Shown piece by piece: positions 24,989 to 37,460 of a stretch of 64,000 bases of DNA (position 1 is the first letter of the stretch; every line of letters starts with the position of its first letter). A model generated the notes under the pieces. That model searched no databases, was not told the DNA's origin, and was given only the letters and a program-made list of their open reading frames with translations. Source of the stretch: Aggregicoccus sp. 17bor-14 (GTDB lineage: Bacteria > Myxococcota > Myxococcia > Myxococcales > Myxococcaceae). The stretch lies in assembly GCF_009659535.1 (NCBI RefSeq), contig NZ_VJZZ01000022.1:1-64000 (forward strand). The letters are read 5' to 3'. Position numbers and translations under genes: made by a program.

Positions 24989-27438
24989 TCACTCGCCCTT
25001 GAGCCCTTCCACCGGCTCCACGCTCGAGGCCTTGAGCGCGGGGTAGATGGAGGCGAGATAGGTGATGAGCACGGCGATGACCACCGCGAGCAGGTTCTGC
25101 CCCCACTCGATGCGCACCGGCAGGTTGGGGATGTAATAGACCTCGGGGTCCAGCTTGATCCCCACGCGCTCGATGAACTTGCACCACGCGTAGCCGCTGA
25201 GCAGGCCGAGGAGGCCGCCCGCGACGCCGATCTGCAGGCCTTCCGCGAGGAAGATCTTCACGATGCCGCTGTCCGAGACTCCCAGCGCCTTGAGCACGGA
25301 GATCTCCTTGCGCTTCTCGAGCACCAGCATGATCACCGTGGCCACGATGAGGCCGGCCGCGACGATGATGATGATGGTGAGGATGATGCCCATCACCAGC
25401 TTCTCCAGGCGCAGCGCAGAGAAGAGGTTCTTGTTCATCTCGCCCCAGTCCTTCGCCCGGTAGGGGAAGCCCCCGAGCCGCTCCACCACCGCGCCGCCCA
25501 CGCGCCGCGCATCGTCGATGTCCTCGACCTTGAGCTCGATGCCGTGGGCGCCCTTCACGTCGAAGAACTTCTGGGCCTCGCTGATCAGGATGTAGACGAA
25601 CTTGGAGTCGTACTCGTACATGCCCGAGTAGAAGATGCCGGCCACCCGGAAGGCGCGGCTCTTGGGCATGGGGCCCGAGGGGCCCAGCTCGCTGCCCAGC
25701 GGGCTCACCACGCTCACCCGGTCTCCCACGAAGACGTGCAGGGAGGCGGCGAGCTCGCGGCCCAGGATGATGCCGGGCAGCACCGCAGGCTGCTTGGGCT
25801 CGGTGCGCTTGCCGATGATGGGGTCCTCGTCCTCGCCCTCGTCCTTCGCGGCGGGAGGCGGCGGAGGCTTCGCGCTCCCCTTCCCTCCCCCGAGCGCGAG
25901 CCCGTCCGGCGGGACGAGCAGGCGGGTCGCGGGCCCCTCGAGCGAGGGCGCGGTGAGGATCTGCTGCGGGTGCACGAGCCAGTCGAGCTTGCCGGGGGGC
26001 TGGATGTTCTCGGGCAGGTCGGTGACCTTGCCCACGGTGCCCGGGTCGATGCCCTTGATGATCACGCCGGCCACGTTGCCCTCGGCGATGATCATCACCT
26101 CGTTGAGGACGAAGGGGGTCTGCCCCACCACGCCGGGAACCTTCTCGATCTCCTTCATCACGCGGGGGTAGTCCTCCATCCCCTCCGCGCCGTACTTGGA
26201 GACCACCGCGTGCGCGTTGGTGCCGAGGATCTTCTGCTGCAGGTCCGCCTCGAACCCGCTCATCACCGAGAGCACGATGATCAGCGCCATCACGCCCACG
26301 CCCACGCCGCCCACGCTCAGGGCGGTCATCATGGCGGTGGGGCTCTGCTCGCGCAGCTTGAGGCGGTTCACCGCCGCGGCGGACTGCAAGGGGTCCGCGA
26401 GCCCCAGCGCGCGGATGCGGGTGCGCTCCACCGCGGCCTCGGCCGTGGCGATGATCCCGTAGATGATCAGCGGCGGCACGATGCCGAAGAGCAGCACCGC
26501 GAGCGTGCCCAGGATGAGCGAGGGGCGGAACACGCTCACGTGGCGGCGGGCCACGAAGAGCTCGAAGCCGTTGCGCAGGTCGAGCCGCCCGCTGCCCGCG
26601 GCGACGAAGCCGGTGTTGATGCCCAAGACCAGCCAGAGCACGAGGAAGGAGAAGACGAGCCAGTAGCCGAGCTCGGCGCGGCCCAGGAGCCCCGCGAGGT
26701 AGGTCACCTCGTCCAGCCGGTACATCAGCGCGCGCTGCAGCGCGGGCACGCTGCCCATCAGCGTGAGCAGCAGCGGGATGGGGGTGCCCAGGTAGATGAC
26801 CCCCAGCGTGGCCTCGGGCACGCTGAGGCGGCGGGCGCGCGCGGCGCCCACGAAGCCCGCGGCGAACGCGATGAGCGCGGAGACCGCGAGCGCGATGGCG
26901 AAGGCGCCGGTGGGCGGCAGGTGCAGGCCCGCCTCGCGCGGGTTCGACTCCAGCTCACCGAAGCGCACGCCCGTGGCGAGGAAGGTCTGCAGCAGCAGGA
27001 AGACGAGCTCGGCGAGCAGGATGCCGCCGCCGTAGGACGCGAGGGTGCTCCAGTAGAAGTCGCGGTACTGCGCGAGCCGCGGGTAGAGCGGCGCGCCGGC
27101 GGCCGCGCTCGGTCCCTCGGCGGGGGCGTGCGAGCGGCGGATGCCCGCGGCCACCAGCGCCCAGCCCGCGAGCCACACGGCGGCCCCCAGCAGCAGCGGG
27201 CCGCTCGCGTGCGCGCCCTTCGCGGCGCCCCACGAGCCCAGGGAGCCGAGCAGCTGGGCCAGCGGGCCCCAGCCGAACAGCGCGCCGCCCAGCGGCAGCA
27301 CGGCGCTCCCCCACCCCTCCGCGCGGGTCACGCTCGCGCCCAGCAGCGCGAGGCCCACGAGCGCCACGAGGGCGCCCGCCCACACGAGGCTCCAGCGATA
27401 GACGGTCTGCCGCTCGGCGTTCACGGGCGCGGAGGTCC

Positions 27439-27442
<4 letters not shown>
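24989..27442 (-). CDS. LolC/LolE-like permease with long N-terminal membrane extension
   Basis: An 817-residue protein, about twice the usual LolC or LolE length. Residues 370-817 are a standard permease: TALSVGGVGVGVMALIIVLSVMSGFE, a periplasmic MacB-like domain with a Pro/Asp/Glu-rich insert near 540-570, and three C-terminal helices with VLEKRKEISVLKALGVS. Residues 1-360 add about seven predicted helices. A LolC-like FELFVARRHV is at 293-302, so the extra helix around 306-333 appears inserted after it. Start GTG overlaps lysS (GTGA). With one permease gene, a homodimer (LolF-like) is possible. Confidence 0.88.
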
Positions 27443-28983
<1,541 letters not shown>

Positions 28984-29004
28984 GGCGTTGGCGGAAAGCG
29001 CGCC

Positions 29005-29033
29005 ACCCTACATAAGCGCGCCCGCCGCCGCAA
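29005..29033 (-). promoter_or_regulatory. candidate lysS promoter
   Basis: Minus strand: TTGCGG (29028-29033), 17-base spacer, TAGGGT (29005-29010), ending 22 bases before the lysS ATG, which implies a very short leader. The -10 box matches the one seen before rpsT (TAGGTA) closely. Confidence 0.45.
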
Positions 29034-29083
29034 CGCGCACGGCGCGCGCAAGGGGCCCAGGTAGGGACAGCTCGCGCGGGCCT

Positions 29084-30203
29084 CTATTCCGCAGCGCTGC
29101 GGTTGGGGTTCTTCACGCCCAGCAGCATCGCGGTGATGAAGTCCTCCAGCTCGCCGTCGAGCACGGCGTCCACGTTGCCCGTTTCCACTCCGGTGCGCAG
29201 GTCCTTCACCATGCGGTAGGGGGCGAGCACGTAGCTGCGGATCTGGCTGCCGAAGGCGATGTCCTTCTTGTTCGCCTCCACCGCGTCGCGCTCGGCCTCG
29301 CGCTTGCGCATCTCGGCCTCGTACAGGCGCGAGCGGAGGATCTTCCACGCCATGTCGCGGTTGGCGTGCTGGCTGCGCTCGTTCTGCATGGCCACGGTGA
29401 TGCCCGTGGGAATGTGCGTGAGGCGCACGGCGCTGGAGGTCTTGTTCACCTTCTGTCCGCCTGCCCCGGACGCGCGGTACACGTCCACGCGCACGTCCTT
29501 CTCCGGGATGTCGATGACGATGGCGTCGTCGATCTCGGGGTACACGGCGACGGAGGCGAAGGCGGTCTGCCGGCGGGCGTTCGCGTCGAAGGGGCTGATG
29601 CGCACGAGCCGGTGCACGCCCACCTCGGCCTTGAGGTAGCCGTAGGCGTACTCGCCGGTGACGGTGAAGGAGACGTTCTTCACGCCCGCCTCCTCGCCCG
29701 CCACGAAGTCGTTGATCTCCACCTTCCAGCCGCGCGCCTCGCAGTAGCGCGTGTACATGCGCAGCAGCATGGCGGCCCAGTCCATGGAGTCGGTGCCGCC
29801 GGCGCCGGCGTTGATCTCCACGAAGCAGCTGTTCGCGTCGTTCTCGCCGGAGAGCATGCGGGCGAGCTCCAGCTTGCCGAGGTCCGCCTCCACGGGTGCG
29901 AGGCTCGCGTCGGCCTCCTGCAGGCTCGCCTCGTCTCCCATCTCGGTGCCCAGCTCGAAGAGCACCTTCGCGTCGTCGAGGCCGCGCTGCACGCGCTCCA
30001 CCGCACCCACGCTCGCCTCCAGGCCGTTCTTCTCCTTGAGCAGCGCCTGCGCCTTGGTGTTGTCGTCCCAGAAGTTGGGCAGCGTGGACTCGCGCTCGAT
30101 CAGCGCGATGCGGCTGCGCTTGCGGTCGAGGTCAAAGATACCCCCGGAGCGCGTCCAGCCGCTCCCGAAGGGCTTCGATTCGCTGAAGGGTGTCGTTGGC
30201 CAT
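29084..30203 (-). CDS. prfB: peptide chain release factor 2, made by +1 frameshift
   Basis: RF2 ends translation at UGA and UAA. The gene is two frames: 23 codons from ATG 30203 to 30135 ending RGYL, an in-frame TGA at 30132-30134, then 349 codons in the +1 frame (29084-30133), giving about 372 residues. The SPF recognition tripeptide ([10 protein letters not shown]) and the GGQ peptidyl-hydrolysis motif ([14 protein letters not shown]) are intact. The internal TGA is the known RF2 autoregulation device, not a mutation. It lies 47 bases after the DUF4105 gene. Confidence 0.97.
30131..30146 (-). promoter_or_regulatory. RF2 programmed +1 frameshift site
   Basis: On the mRNA strand the site reads CGG GGG TAT CTT TGA C. 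The GGGGG run acts as an internal Shine-Dalgarno, and the ribosome slips from CTT to TTT when RF2 is scarce and TGA is slowly read. It is nearly identical to the E. coli site (established knowledge). Confidence 0.95.
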
Positions 30204-30250
30204 GGTCGGTGGGTCCTCTTGGAGGAAGTGCGAAGAAGGAGTGAAGAGGC

Positions 30251-31558
30251 TCAGGAGGCGCGCGGCGCAGAGGGCGCGAGCGGCTCGGCCTCGGCGGCGC
30301 TGCGGCGCGCCGGGGCGAAGAGGAGGAAGCCCGCGGCGCAGCCCAGCGAGATGGGCAGGATGAGGGCGATGAGGCGCCAGTTGTCCTGGTCGAAGCGGGG
30401 CAGCACCTTGAGCACGAGCCCCAGCACGCCCGTCACCGCGAGCGCCGCCCACACCGCGCGCAGCCGCGCCCAGGTGCGCGGGTTCTTCCCGCGCGCGAGC
30501 GAGATGCCCAGCGGCAGCGCGAGCAGCGTGAGGGGATTGGCCAGCAGCAGGTTCTCGTTGCGGTGCGTGACCGTGTGCTCGGTGAAGAGCCACATCAGCA
30601 TCAGGAGCAGCCCGGGCAGCCCGAGCACGAAGCCGAGCAGCGCCTGCTGCAGCCCCAGGCTCACGCGTGCCCAGCGCGCTCCGGCGCGCGCGCGCTGCGC
30701 GAGGCCCAGCGCCACGAGGCCCAGCGCCACCCCGAGCGCGAGCACCCAGGGGCCGTAGGCAGGGGGCTCCTCGGGCGTGGGGCCGTGGTGCTTGGACGTA
30801 TGGAAGCGCACGTCGCGCGCGACGAGGGGGCTGCCGTCCGGGTAGCGGAAGGCCTCGACCTGCTTCTCCAGCTCGTCCGGGAGGAAGGCCTCCTCCCAGC
30901 GGGTGATGGGCTGGTCGATCTCGTCGTTCATCCAGAAGTCGAGCAGCAGGCTCATCGGTGCGAACACCGCGGTGTAGCGCCGGGTGTGGCCGCGCAGCGT
31001 GAGGCGCGCGGGGGCCGACTGCGCCTGGTGGAAGAGCCCGCCCGTGGCGAGGTCGATGCCGTCGCGCAGCCGCGTGGAGCAGTTGTCGTTGTAGTGGTGG
31101 TACAGGTACTCGCGGTTCTGCGGCAGCACGTTCTGCGCGAGCGCGCGCGCGAGCACCAGCCGCTTTTCCGGAGGCAGGTTCAGCTCCTGGATGCGCACGT
31201 CGCGGTCGAGCATCCGGTAGAGCCGGTAGGTGCCCAGGGCGCTCGCCTCGCCGACCCAGAACTCGAGCCGGCCCATGAGGAAGCGGGCGAGCATGCGGCC
31301 GTCGAAGGTGAACATCCCGTAGTTGTACAGGCGCTCCTGGTTCAGCCGGCGGTCCGTCACCACGAGCGAGCCGTGGCCGAACCACGAGGGGATGTCGTCA
31401 CCCGGCCCGAAGGTGACGAGCGAGATGGTGAGGTCCTCGGGGCGGCTCTGCCCGGTGGCCCAGGGCGGCAAGGGGACGCCGTCGTCCTCCTGCGCGCGGG
31501 CAGGGGCCGCGGCGAGGGCGAGCAGCAGGGCGAGAGGCAGGAGGGTTGCGCGCAGCAT
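30251..31558 (-). CDS. DUF4105 (Lnb N-terminal periplasmic domain-like) membrane protein
   Basis: A 435-residue exported protein: signal peptide ending PARAQ near residue 22, then a periplasmic domain with WFGHGSLVV and the conserved YHHYNDNCSTRLRD, which marks the DUF4105 family. About five membrane helices follow from residue 270 to 415. The His and Cys residues suggest an NlpC/P60-like papain fold, so a hydrolase or acyltransferase role is possible, but no substrate is known. Upstream of prfB by 47 bases and 100 bases after ybeY. Confidence 0.82.
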   Translation of the reverse strand: MLRATLLPLALLLALAAAPARAQEDDGVPLPPWATGQSRPEDLTISLVTFGPGDDIPSWFGHGSLVVTDRRLNQERLYNYGMFTFDGRMLARFLMGRLEFWVGEASALGTYRLYRMLDRDVRIQELNLPPEKRLVLARALAQNVLPQNREYLYHHYNDNCSTRLRDGIDLATGGLFHQAQSAPARLTLRGHTRRYTAVFAPMSLLLDFWMNDEIDQPITRWEEAFLPDELEKQVEAFRYPDGSPLVARDVRFHTSKHHGPTPEEPPAYGPWVLALGVALGLVALGLAQRARAGARWARVSLGLQQALLGFVLGLPGLLLMLMWLFTEHTVTHRNENLLLANPLTLLALPLGISLARGKNPRTWARLRAVWAALAVTGVLGLVLKVLPRFDQDNWRLIALILPISLGCAAGFLLFAPARRSAAEAEPLAPSAPRAS

Positions 31559-31658
31559 GGTCGGAGGGCGTCCCTATCACGCCCGGGGGGTCGAAGCAGA
31601 AGACAACGCGGACGCGGGGGACCCGGCTTCCCGCGGCCGTGGGGGCCCGGACGAGCGC

Positions 31659-32555
31659 TCAGACGAGCCGGGCCCGCCGCTGCTTCAGGGGCACGCCGTC
31701 CGCCACCATGCCCCGCCCGCCGAGCAGCCGCTCCTCGAGCGAGGCCATGCGCCGCGCCTCGGCCGGCTTCTCGTGGTCGTGCCCGAGCAGGTGCAGGATG
31801 CCGTGCGCGAGGTAGCGCGCCATCTCCACGTCCAGCGAGCGCTCGTACTCCTTCGCGTTGCGGCGCGCAGTGTCGATGGAGATGACCACGTCCCCCAGCA
31901 GGCGCGGGCCCGGCACGCCCTTGGGCGCCTCCCCCGCGGGGAAGCTGAGCACGTCCGTGGCCTTGTCCTTCTTGCGCCAGGTGCGGTTGAGGCGGCGGAT
32001 GGCGCGGTCGCCCACCAGCGAGAGCGAGAGCTCGCAGTCCTGCAGCTCGAGCCGGTCCAGGTACTGGCGCGCGAGCGCCTCCAGCGGCTCCGCGTAGCGC
32101 TCGCCCTGCGCGTGCGCCACCTGCACGGTGACGTGATTGGCGCCCGGGTCCTTCCTGCGCGCGGCCTTTGCGCGAGGCGCGGGCTTCGGCTCGGGCTCCT
32201 CCTCCGGAGCCTCCATGTGCGCGAGCTGCGGGAGGAAGGCCGGGGCGCAGACGGAGAAGTAGTCGCAGGCCACGCCGGCGTCATTGCGGTACACGACGCG
32301 CTTGCCGCGCGGCACCAGCCCCACCTCCCCTGCCCCGATGCGCTCGCGCTTGCCCTCGATGACGAGGGTGAGCTCGCCCTCGAGCACCATCACCACCTCG
32401 TCGAACTCGGGCGTCTGCGCGGGCTCGGCCCAGCCGGGCGGCGCGTTCATGCGCGCGACGGACACGCTGGAGGTGGCGGTGGTGGCCTGGCCCACGAACT
32501 CCTCGATGCGCTTGCCATCGTCACGCGGGATGATCTTGCCCTTGCGCAGTCTCAC
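31659..32555 (-). CDS. ybeY: cupin-YbeY fusion; 16S rRNA maturation endoribonuclease
   Basis: A 298-residue protein, about twice the size of YbeY alone. Residues 30-105 form a cupin domain (EFDEVVMVLEGELTLVIEGK, then GEVGLVPRGKRVVY). An acidic/basic Pro-rich linker spans 115-138. Residues 140-298 are YbeY with LSFPAGEAP, GDVVIS, and the zinc motif HGILHLLGHDH (His 251, 255, 261). YbeY processes 16S rRNA ends and checks ribosomes. The start is GTG with GAGAGG upstream. It follows the PgpH-like gene by 33 bases and phoH lies before that, the common phoH-pgpH-ybeY order. Confidence 0.9.
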   Translation of the reverse strand: MRLRKGKIIPRDDGKRIEEFVGQATTATSSVSVARMNAPPGWAEPAQTPEFDEVVMVLEGELTLVIEGKRERIGAGEVGLVPRGKRVVYRNDAGVACDYFSVCAPAFLPQLAHMEAPEEEPEPKPAPRAKAARRKDPGANHVTVQVAHAQGERYAEPLEALARQYLDRLELQDCELSLSLVGDRAIRRLNRTWRKKDKATDVLSFPAGEAPKGVPGPRLLGDVVISIDTARRNAKEYERSLDVEMARYLAHGILHLLGHDHEKPAEARRMASLEERLLGGRGMVADGVPLKQRRARLV

Positions 32556-32588
32556 GGAGGTCCTCTCGGGGAAAAGCGTGTGCCCGCG

Positions 32589-35081
32589 CTAGCTGCCGGA
32601 GCTGCGCGGGCGCGGGTCGTTGCTGGAAGTGGGAGCCGCCGTGGAGCCCACGCTGCGGGTTTCCGCCACGCCGACCGCCGGCGCCTTGAGGCCCGCGGCC
32701 ACCGCGCCCGCGGGGTACACGGGGCGCGCGTGGTAGATGCCCTCCAGCGTGTGCAGGAACGAGCGCTGGATGAGGTGCAGGTCCTTGAGCGTGAGGTCGC
32801 ACTCGTCGAGCTGCCCCTCGGAGAAGATCACGTTGATGATCTTCTGCACCTGCGCGTGGAGGCGCTGGGGCGTGGGCTCGGGCAGGGCGCGGCAGGAGGC
32901 CTCCACCGCGTCCGCGATCATCACCAGCGCGGCCTCGCGGAACTGCGGCTTGGGGCCCGGGTAGCGGTAGATGCTCTCGTCGAGCGGGGGCGCGCCCTCC
33001 TTGCCCTCCTGCTCCTTCTGCGCCTTGTGGAAGAAGTAGCCCACCAGCCGCGTGCCGTGGTGCTGGGGGATGGCGTCCGCCACCAGCTTGGGCAGCCGGT
33101 AGTGGCGCGCCATTTCCAGGCCCTCGGTGACGTGGCGCTTGATGATGACCGCGCTCATGGCGGGGGCCATGGCGTCGTGCCGGTTCTCGCCCTTCTGGTT
33201 CTCGCCGAAGTAGAGCGGGTTCCGGCCCTTGCCGATGTCGTGGTAGTAGGCGCACGAGCGCGCGAGCAGCGGGTTCGCCCCGATCGCCTCCGCCGCGTTC
33301 TCCACCAGCGTGCCGATGATGATGGAGTGGTGGTAGGTGCCGGGCGCGCGGACGATGAGCTCCTTGAGCGCCGGGTGGTTGAGGTTCGCGAGCTCCAGCA
33401 GCTTGAGGTCCGAGGCGTAGCCGAAGGTCACCTCGATGAGCGGCGTGAGCGCCATCACCAGCACGGGCACCGCGAGCGTGGTGCCCACGAAGGCGAAGAG
33501 CGCGGTGACGAGGCTCTCGGCGCCCAGGCCCTTGCCCTCGGCGAGCATGAGGCAGAGCACGCACAGGAGGTTCGCCACGCCCGTGGCCACACCGGCGCGG
33601 AAGATGCCCACGCGGTCCTTGGCGCGCGGGATGCGCCAGGCGCCCACGAGCGAGCCCACCAGCGTGTAGATGCCGAAGGCGAGCGAGTTGCCCAGCATCA
33701 CGCCCACGAGGCAGGAGAGCACCAGCGCGAAGAGCAGCGCGTGCTCCTCCGAGAGCACGAAGCGCACCAGCATCGCGCCCGCGGCCACGGGGATGGCGAA
33801 GTAGAGCGCCTCGAGCGGCAGCTGGGTGTAGCGGTCCTGCACGGCGTCCGCCACGGACACCCAGAGCTGGATGACGCCGAGCATGCCCACCAGCAACCCG
33901 CCCAGCAGCAGCCCGTCGCGGCGGGTGGGCCGGAAGCGGCGGAACGCGGCGGTGCAGAAGGCGTAGCAGGCGGCGACGATCACCGCGACGAGGCCCGTGC
34001 CGCCCACCTGCAGCTGCAGCAGGTCCACGCGGTCCGTCTGCGCGCGCATCCCCTTGAGCACCACCAGGTGCGTCTCGTTGATGAGCTCGCCGTCCCCGAT
34101 GACGCGCTGGCCCTTCTTGATGGAGATGACCGCGTCCTTCACGGCGGCCGCGGCCTGGCGCCTGCGCGCATCCGTCTCGGCGAGGTTGATGGTGAGGTTC
34201 GGGCGCACGAGGCGCTTGGCGAGCCGGAGCACCGCGCGGCGGCGGGCGGCCGGCGCGTCCGGCAGGAGGCTCGCCGGCAGCGAGGCGAAGCGGTCCAGCT
34301 CGGCGTAGGTCTCGGCCACGTCCTGCAGGCGCGGCGACTGCGGGGGCAGCGAGAGCTCGGTGTGCTGGCGCAGGTCGCGCAGCGTGAGGCCCTGCGGCCC
34401 CTCGCGCTGCAGCTCCTGGCGCGTGCCCAGCACGTACGTGGGGGCGCTGGGCCCCTGCGAGTAGGCGCGCTCGAGCAGCGTGAGCGTGGCGGCCTCCACG
34501 TCCGGGCTGAAGCTCGCCGCGCGCAGCGCCTGGAAGTCGTCGGGCTCGAGCCCTTCCGCCTGGCCGAAGAGCTTCGCCTGGAACTCCGCGCGCAGCGCCT
34601 CCAGCGCCTCGGGCTCCAGGCGCTCCTCGCGCGCGCGGGCACCCTTGCGCACGGGGGCCTCGGCGGGGCCGGGCACGCTCGCCACGGCGAGCCGCTCGCG
34701 CGCCCCGGCGAAGGCGCTCTGCACGGCGCGCCGCACGTCCTCGGCGACGGAGGGGCTGTAGTCGTAGACCGGGTGCACCGAGGCGCGCGCCTCGGCGCGG
34801 CGCTGGGCGGTCATCCCCGCGTGGAGGATCTCGTAGTCGTGCCCCGCCTTGAAGCCCGAGGGGGAGCTGGCGCGGAAGGGGCGCCCGAGGGACTCGGGGC
34901 CCAGCGCCGGGATCTGCTGCGTGTAGAGCCCCGGCGAGATGAAGAAGCCGGCCGCGGCGGACACGAGCGCCAGCAGCAGCAGCTGGGTGAGGAGGCGGTT
35001 CCAGCCCGCGTGCACCCGGAAGCGGCGAGCGAGGGCGTCCAGGGGGCTGGGCGCTGGCGGTGACGTTTCCGGGTCGGCCAT
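32589..35081 (-). CDS. 7TM-HD family phosphodiesterase (PgpH-like)
   Basis: An 830-residue membrane protein: one N-terminal helix (about 28-48), a large 7TMR-HDED-type extracytoplasmic domain, about seven helices between residues 345 and 560, and a cytoplasmic HD domain with GTYHHSIIIG, AYYHDIGKG, ENRHDAM and PQHHGT. In Firmicutes PgpH hydrolyses c-di-AMP; whether this organism uses c-di-AMP is not shown here, so the substrate is left open. It lies between phoH and ybeY, a conserved neighbourhood. A Ser/Pro-rich tail ends the protein. Confidence 0.9.
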   Translation of the reverse strand: MADPETSPPAPSPLDALARRFRVHAGWNRLLTQLLLLALVSAAAGFFISPGLYTQQIPALGPESLGRPFRASSPSGFKAGHDYEILHAGMTAQRRAEARASVHPVYDYSPSVAEDVRRAVQSAFAGARERLAVASVPGPAEAPVRKGARAREERLEPEALEALRAEFQAKLFGQAEGLEPDDFQALRAASFSPDVEAATLTLLERAYSQGPSAPTYVLGTRQELQREGPQGLTLRDLRQHTELSLPPQSPRLQDVAETYAELDRFASLPASLLPDAPAARRRAVLRLAKRLVRPNLTINLAETDARRRQAAAAVKDAVISIKKGQRVIGDGELINETHLVVLKGMRAQTDRVDLLQLQVGGTGLVAVIVAACYAFCTAAFRRFRPTRRDGLLLGGLLVGMLGVIQLWVSVADAVQDRYTQLPLEALYFAIPVAAGAMLVRFVLSEEHALLFALVLSCLVGVMLGNSLAFGIYTLVGSLVGAWRIPRAKDRVGIFRAGVATGVANLLCVLCLMLAEGKGLGAESLVTALFAFVGTTLAVPVLVMALTPLIEVTFGYASDLKLLELANLNHPALKELIVRAPGTYHHSIIIGTLVENAAEAIGANPLLARSCAYYHDIGKGRNPLYFGENQKGENRHDAMAPAMSAVIIKRHVTEGLEMARHYRLPKLVADAIPQHHGTRLVGYFFHKAQKEQEGKEGAPPLDESIYRYPGPKPQFREAALVMIADAVEASCRALPEPTPQRLHAQVQKIINVIFSEGQLDECDLTLKDLHLIQRSFLHTLEGIYHARPVYPAGAVAAGLKAPAVGVAETRSVGSTAAPTSSNDPRPRSSGS

Positions 35082-35147
35082 GGGACGGACACCCTAGGCG
35101 CCGGGCCCCCCCGACTCAAGGACGGGGGCTGCCGGGCTGTCAGGGGC

Positions 35148-36194
<1,047 letters not shown>

Positions 36195-36284
36195 CCTGGC
36201 GTGTTCCTCCGGCAGGGCTCGGGCCTCTCTCGACCCAAAGCTAACGACGTCTCTCTAGCGACGAAAGGCGCCGCCTGCAGGAGA

Positions 36285-37460
36285 CTAACGCAAGGGAGGA
36301 AGCAAGACGTACTCCCGACCAGCCAGGCGTCGGTAATGGTACGGCTCCTGCCAGGGGTAGCGCAGGTCCGACTCGGAGAGCAGCCCCGCCTCCACCAGCG
36401 CGGGCAGCGCCTCGGGCAGCCCGCCCCTCTCGAGCCGGAAGACCTCCAGCGCCGCCTCGATGCGGGCGCGCTGGGCGCGGGAGACCAGGCGCTGGGCCGC
36501 CGGGTCGGCGAACGAGCGGGCGGCCGGGGGCGCGAGCCCTGCCCCCTCACCGTGCACGCGCGAGACGACGAGCGCGAGGGTGCCGACCACGGCCACGCTC
36601 ACCGCGAGCCGGCCGAGCATCCCGGCGGCCGCGCGCAGCTGGCGCAGCGCCCCGGCGCCGCCCACCGCGGGGAGCCGCACCGTCGGCGCGCGGGCGCGCA
36701 GGTGGCCGAGGCTGACCAGGTTGCAGAGCGCCTTGCAGGTCTCGAACTCTCCGAGGCAGGCGAGGTCCACCAGCTTGCGCACGGTGCGTCCGGGCCGCAC
36801 GAGGGCGAAGACGCGCCGCTCGCTCTCGCCCACCGTGCGCAGCTCGCTGCCGCCCTCCTCGCCGTCCCCGTCTCCGGCTCCGGCTCCGGCTCCGCGCGCC
36901 GTGGGCGCGGGCAGGGGCTGGGCCAGCTCGAAGGTGAGGCCGTCGTGGGGGATGGTGCGCCGGATGACCGGCCACTCGTCCACCATCCGGAAGCCCTCCA
37001 TCAGCACGCTCTCGGCGCGCAAGGGAGTGATGGACTCGCTGTCGGGCTCGGCCGCGACGCCCTCCTCGGGCGCGAAGGCGTAGGTGCCGTTCTTCCAGGT
37101 GAAGAGGCGGTAGAGCGTCTCGGTGGCCTGCAGCTGCATCATCTGGCGGAAGCGCTCGGTGGAGAGCGCCCGCTCGGAGACGAGCACGTCGCCGAGGCGC
37201 ATCAGGGTGCGCCGCTGCGTCTCCAGCGCCTGCTCCAGCTGGGCCTCGGTGATGAGCTCGGCGCGCACCAGCATGTTGCCGATGAGATCCTTCTTGCGCC
37301 GGGTGGTGCTCTCCGCGCGCACGATGCTGCCGTCGCGGAAGGTGACCTGCACCTCCTGCTCCTTCGCGCGCAGCACCAGCGTGCCGGTCTTCTGCTGCTG
37401 GCCGATCAGCTGCAGGATGTCCGCGATGCCGAAGTCCTTCAGCGTGCCTTGCAGCGCCAT
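36285..37460 (-). CDS. DUF4388 (PATAN) domain protein
   Basis: A 391-residue protein starting with the DUF4388 hallmark LQGTLKDFGIADILQLIGQQQKTGTL and IVRAESTTRRKKDLIG. A helical region (90-130) follows, then a linker with a GA/GD repeat around 195-205, a winged-helix-like stretch near 220-260, and one possible membrane helix around 285-305. The C-terminal part (330-391) contains AALEVFRLERGGLPEAL and ends LLPPLR. DUF4388 proteins are abundant in myxobacteria and Deinococcus and often act in signalling; function here is unknown. It shares one base with the upstream TPR gene. Confidence 0.82.
   Translation of the reverse strand: MALQGTLKDFGIADILQLIGQQQKTGTLVLRAKEQEVQVTFRDGSIVRAESTTRRKKDLIGNMLVRAELITEAQLEQALETQRRTLMRLGDVLVSERALSTERFRQMMQLQATETLYRLFTWKNGTYAFAPEEGVAAEPDSESITPLRAESVLMEGFRMVDEWPVIRRTIPHDGLTFELAQPLPAPTARGAGAGAGDGDGEEGGSELRTVGESERRVFALVRPGRTVRKLVDLACLGEFETCKALCNLVSLGHLRARAPTVRLPAVGGAGALRQLRAAAGMLGRLAVSVAVVGTLALVVSRVHGEGAGLAPPAARSFADPAAQRLVSRAQRARIEAALEVFRLERGGLPEALPALVEAGLLSESDLRYPWQEPYHYRRLAGREYVLLPPLR

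Noticed and set aside
29084-30010. prfB as a truncated gene or pseudogene
   Set aside because: The missing N terminus is encoded in the preceding frame with the standard RF2 frameshift signal, so the gene is intact.
31323-35063. Very long plus-strand open frame (over 1200 codons) opposite ybeY and pgpH
   Set aside because: Composition is His/Arg/Val/Leu-rich as expected for the antisense of GC-rich genes. The minus-strand genes there have clear domains and catalytic motifs.
36869-36895. Short tandem repeat of GGCTCC/CTCCGG units
   Set aside because: It encodes a flexible Gly/Ala linker in the DUF4388 protein and is only a few units long; not treated as a separate repeat feature.
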